Assembly: GCA_025331445.1 (NCBI GenBank) | Contig: JAIWNE010000157.1 | Span: 1 to 59,233, forward strand | From: Blakeslea trispora | Taxonomy: Eukaryota; Mucoromycota; Mucoromycetes; Mucorales; Choanephoraceae | Reading direction: 5' to 3' | DNA: 59,233 nucleotides | Shown here: positions 55,048 through 59,233 of the stretch, piece after piece | Position numbering within the stretch: position 1 is the stretch's first letter | Layout of the letters: each line of letters opens with the position of its first letter | Position numbers and translations under genes: made by a program | The notes under the pieces: model-generated | What the model was told of the DNA's origin: nothing | Seen by the model: the letters and a program-made list of their open reading frames with translations, nothing else | The model's database searches: none

Positions 55048-57173
55048 AGAGATGCATATAAAAATAAGAGAGAAAGTAGAAGGGAAAAATGGAAGAAATA
55101 AAAGAGAAAGAACGAAAATCATTGAAATTGAAGTGGTACTTGCCTTTGTATCAATGTGATACACATAAACTTAAAGATGAGTGCTGTATTACACCAAGAT
55201 TTTGCTTGTGTTAGCCTTGATAGTTTCAGCTTCAAAAAAGACACATTTCTTGATCTAGTAGTGGTACAGCTCTGAAATAGGGAGAACAGAAAAGGTATTC
55301 GTTTTCCTCTTGCTTTTTGTTCTTCTTATAGTCCTTTGTATAATTGGCATGCTTTTTCTTTTTTGAGGAAATTATCTTTTTTTTCTCCTCCCCCCTTCCC
55401 TTCACTTATGCAGGGACCTGTGAAGACAAACATTTCCCTGAGGTGACACAAGTTGCCTATTGAATTAAATTTCCGAGCCAAATGAGTTATTTGTTGCAGA
55501 TCTTTTGCTTTGTAATGTGAATGGCTTTGACATATTGCGTTAGATAGTCATCAAAGCACTCGAATTAATGACACGAAAAGCTTTGGAATAAAGACAGTGC
55601 GACTCTGTTACAAGATTCAGGTATTCAATGGAGAGTAAAGCGTTCTCTAGCGCAAACACCCTCTCCAACCTCCTCCTTCCTTTTTAATTTACGCTGCTCT
55701 TTTGAAATTGAATTCAAACAGGCAAGTCAATATGAATTAGCAGACTATGTTCCTCAATGACAGATTTAGATTTGCTGCAGAGGCGTGTGTAGGATAAATA
55801 TTATTTATGATGGGAAAATGTCCTTTCAATTTTCAGAAAACTTTGTCCAATTTATACCAACTCTCTTTCAAAATTAGACATCCTTTGATCAACTCATAGT
55901 TGTGAAAAGAAAATCCGGATCTTCTTTCTCAGCTTAAACACTTTTGTGACATTTTTGTTTGTGGAAAGCTATCACTCTAACACTATCTTGTTTTATGTGC
56001 ATGTAAGTGAGAGATAAACGTTGCTTAAATGAGCAGAATGAGCTTTGAATTTGTTTGAGACACAATTGCTCTCCCTCTTTAGCTTTAAGCTTTTTTAACT
56101 ACTAGAACCTTTCCCTTTGTTCTTTGTTTTTCCTTGCTCTTTTTTATTTAAGCTTTTTTTTTTTTGCTGTCTCAACTGCTATTCAAAGCCATACCAAGCA
56201 CTATATAAAGAAACATTTTCCAGCTTGTAAGAAATTCTCATTTTCAGCAGTACTTATTGTACCTATTTTGTATAAAGCTATTCCTTAAAGATCATTAGGA
56301 TTGAGTCAAGAGCAAAAGGCAGTTCAACCTCCAAGTCTATTTTCCTCACTCACCATTTCGTTCGCTGTTTGTCATAAGCTTATTCATCATTGCTTTATTA
56401 TACGTGTATATCTTCCTTATGGATGAAATGCTAACTGTAAAGGATCAGTTTAGAGTACAAACAGTTTGCTTAATTTTTCTGAGATATCACTATACAATAG
56501 AAAAAGCAATGTTTTTAATAGCACAAGCACTCTTTTGGCGGATGGCTTATTCGAACAAGACAAAGATATCTTGTAGTGTGAATGATGGAATAAAATGATG
56601 AAATACCAGACAAACTTAAATGCACTTGACAATGTCATTTGCACAGAGTGTTACAATTAGACCTTAATATTTCTTGACAAGTATGAAGCGTATCACATAA
56701 TGTTTATATCAGCAGTAGTCCCGAAGTAACGATAGCTAAAGAGACTGATGTCGTCTTGGGATTTGACTGTAGTTGAGTTGCACTTACATCACTTTAATAG
56801 AGGACTTTCATTGGGAGTTTCGGTCATCTCTTATGAAGACGGCATTCCTTTCTATTATTATGATAACAATGGTTACTTGTTTGATAAAGCAGACTCCCAT
56901 GGAAACTATAAAATTCCTAGACAATCATTATTACTATAAGCGAGAAGCTTTATTTAGTCAATGAGAGAAGAGGAAAATCATGAATTTTGTTCCCCCTTTT
57001 TTCTTCTTTCGCTGCTCTTTTATATTATCCAATCAGAATTAGTAAACTTTCATAATGCAAAAAAAAAAGCGATAAGGGTGTGTCATAGGAAATCTAGGCT
57101 TCATTTTTTTCTCTTTTCTAAAGTTAAAAAAAAACAGGAAATATTTAGCTTGGAAAGAGAACAACAGGCTATT
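55048..57173. other. intergenic, no gene seen
   Basis: About 2.1 kb of AT-rich sequence. It holds T-runs, a GTGCGAC at 55597-55603 and short overlapping frames (56404-56644, 56748-56964) with no family signs. Confidence 0.5.
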
Positions 57174-59233
57174 ATGGCTTTGGCTTACGATGGCTTTTTT
57201 AAGCTATACCATTGTGGCTGACGAACACAACCATATAGTAAATAATAACAATAAAACATTCGATGAATGCTCCATTGATTGAAACGCGTTTATCCTAATG
57301 ATAGTATAAAGAAGGCGATGAAGTGTTGTCTGGATGAATACAGTTGGACCTTTAATAACCGACAAGAAACTTATCCTTATTTTCAACTTCCATTCTGTCA
57401 AGGATCTCATTCACTTCAACATCATCATGAGACCTTGGTGAAGCACTTCAAGGCATGGATCTTGTTCAATCAGGCATTCCTCTTCAATATAAAAGTAACT
57501 CTCAAACAAGCACACTATCTTCTTTTTTTTCTTACTCTTTTTTCTTTTCATTGTTGGAATTCTATAGAGGATGAAGCCAACAAAGTTTATTGTAAGAAAA
57601 CGTTAAATACTCAAGAGATTGATGTACTTCGATATGCAGTGGATAATCAATATTGGTACACTATGTTTGTCGGTAAGTTTTGTTAGGATCATAAGCAGAC
57701 TGTCAACTTATATCGTTTACATCAAGATAATTTGCCTGTCAGTGGTATTGTTGGTAGAGATGAAGATGAAGATAAAGAAGAATCAGAGCGAGAAATAGAT
57801 CCTCACTTTAAGCGACTTTATGTCTATACCCACAAGAGTTTCTCGATTCAATACAATAAGGATAGGGTAAGCAAATGATGCGAATTTTTTTCTCGAAGAA
57901 ACAAATCTGTTGCTAAGGACAACACTTACGTTAGATCATCTCAGTTAGTTTACAACATGCTGGTCAAATGGAACTGGACTACAATCAGCCATTGGAACTT
58001 ACTTTTACTTATACTGTGGTTTGGAACCCAACTGATATCTCCTTTGAGAATCGATTCGAAAGTCTTTTGGAAACTGACTTTTTCGAGCATAAAGTACATT
58101 GGCTGTCTATCTTAGTTCGTTTATGATGGTCTTATTTCTGACTGGTTTAGTATCTGCATCTTTTGAGAACAGTTAAACGCGATTTTACTCGATATGACCG
58201 CGAAGAAGGTCTGACTGATTTTGTAAGTGCAGGACACTTTAAAAAAGAGAAGACGGATCAATTAACATTTAAAGAAAAAAGGATCGTGATTTGGGTGATG
58301 AATATGGTTGGAAACAAGTTCATGGCGATGTATTCCGTCAGCCTCCTAGATTGATGATGATGTCTGCTTTGATGGGTACTGGATCTCAATTGGTCATTTT
58401 GGCTGGTGTTGTCATTTTATATACTATCTTGGGTGATTTATATGCTGAAAGGGCAACCATCTTAACTGCCACCATCTTTTGTATGCATTGACTTCCTTTG
58501 TGGCTGGTTATACAAGTGCACGATACTATGTACGTTTATGGGAGGATGGTCAAGACATGCTCATGACAGGGGTGTTGTTTGCCCGGTATTGTTGCTGTGA
58601 TTGTGGGTTTATCAATACTTGGCCATTTATTACAACAGTTCGCGTGCTATCTCGTTTTATGCTTTGTTATCGGTTGTTGCACTCTGGCTCTTCCTCTGTT
58701 TCCCTTTGACTTTGCTGGTACCATCGTAGGTCGTAACTTAGTCAATCATGGTCCAACTGATTTCCCTTGTCGTGTCAATCCTATCCCTCGTCCTATTCCC
58801 GAAAAAATGTGGTATGCTGAACCCTTGGTGATTGTGGCATTTTGTGGTGGTATTCCATTGTTGCCTTTATGTAAATCGTATCTCCCATATTCTTTACTTA
58901 CAATATCCTGTATTCCTTCTACACAAGATTTTTATTATGTTTATGGATTTATGTTATTGGTGTTGTTCATCTTACTGGTCGTGAGTGCTTGGTTAATTGT
59001 GGAGTACCTCATTTCGTCTATTGAATTCAGAGGATCATCGATGGTAAGGAAGGATTAGATTTGTAACAGAAAAAATCAAGCTCAATGAAATTTCTATTTA
59101 GGCATTGGTTAGCGTTTATGACATGCCGCATCCACAGCTGGTTATGTGTAATCTGTATGCCATTATTATTTCATGGCTAAGACAAAAGTAATGACTTCAT
59201 TTGTTTATTTGATTGAATGACTCATGTTTCTTT
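57174..59233 (+). pseudogene. TM9SF3-like nonaspanin (EMP70 family), many frameshifts, cut by window end
   Basis: Pieces in order match the TM9 family: VADEHNH, VWMNTVGP, NRQETYPYFQLPFC, LRYAVDNQYWYTMFV, SFSIQYNKDR, FFEHKVHW, LLRTVKRDF, GDEYGWKQVHGDVFRQPP, YALTSFVAGYTSA, TIVGRNLVNHGPTDFPCRVN, IPRPIPEKMWYAEP and FYYVYGFMLLV. They fall in different frames; about ten one-base shifts occur, mostly a missing base in or near a short homopolymer. Introns at 57495-57567, 57673-57726, 57867-57934, 58223-58281 and 59044-59101 keep GT-AG. I see no nonsense codon inside the matching pieces. TM9 proteins are nine-pass Golgi/endosome proteins that sort membrane cargo. Either a young pseudogene or poor sequence. 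It continues beyond 59233. Confidence 0.85.

Noticed and set aside
55047..55164. Kelch gene starting at 55164
   Set aside because: Possible, but the added 39 residues put a second hydrophobic stretch before the signal peptide; the start at 55047 gives a normal signal sequence.

Overview
The window is eukaryotic and reads as an early-diverging fungus of the Mucoromycota, most likely Mucorales. The sequence is AT-rich. Genes carry several short GT-AG introns of about 50-70 nt, UTRs are full of homopolymers and CT tracts, and the protein set is fungal: Sho1-type osmosensor, Coa1, Aim18, Isy1, UDP-GlcNAc pathway mutase, type II membrane glycan enzymes. The species cannot be fixed from sequence alone. 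No tRNA, rRNA, CRISPR or prokaryotic feature was found.

Layout. 1-910: non-coding flank with a five-core tandem repeat array (331-772). 911-6215: a non-LTR (LINE) retrotransposon bounded by a 17-bp target-site duplication, with ORF1 (zinc knuckles, one in-frame TAA), ORF2 (endonuclease, reverse transcriptase, CCHC finger) and a poly(A) tail. 8062-9881 (-): acidic Ala/Glu/Pro-rich protein with four basic motifs. 9882-14058: gene-poor. 14059-14813 (+): secreted Cu/Zn superoxide dismutase. 15440-18544 (+): multi-pass M28 peptidase, tail-to-tail with phosphoacetylglucosamine mutase at 18700-20801 (-). 20802-23560: a repeat-rich island with C2H2-like and unknown ORFs, a 58-bp-arm foldback and a small secreted Cys protein (-). 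25773-27476 (-): F-box protein. 28435-30724 (+): mitochondrial aspartyl-tRNA synthetase. 31431-32538 (+): Sho1-like osmosensor. 33794-34081 (-): small unknown protein. 34082-39130: gene-poor. 39131-40781 (+): mitochondrial aspartate aminotransferase. 41401-43114 (-): membrane-anchored LEA-like protein. 43488-45107 (-): type II membrane O-fucosyltransferase-like protein. 47414-49663 (+): type II membrane PC-esterase/NXPE-like protein. 49763-50344 (-): COA1. 50422-51500 (-): ISY1. 51647-52636 (+): AIM18-type chalcone-isomerase fold protein. 52834-55047 (-): kelch membrane protein. 57174-59233 (+): TM9SF3-like nonaspanin, frameshifted and cut by the window end.

How the genes work together. There is no operon-like logic, as expected for a fungus, but themes recur. 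Mitochondrial functions: AspRS, AAT, COA1, AIM18 and probably the LEA-like protein. Cell surface and secretory pathway: SOD, M28 peptidase, AGM1 for chitin precursors, Sho1, two type II glycan-type enzymes, kelch protein, TM9. ISY1 and AIM18 are divergent over 146 bp; M28/AGM1, PC-esterase/COA1 and AIM18/kelch are convergent. Splice models were built by hand; every multi-exon model reported as a CDS closes to an exact multiple of three unless stated otherwise.
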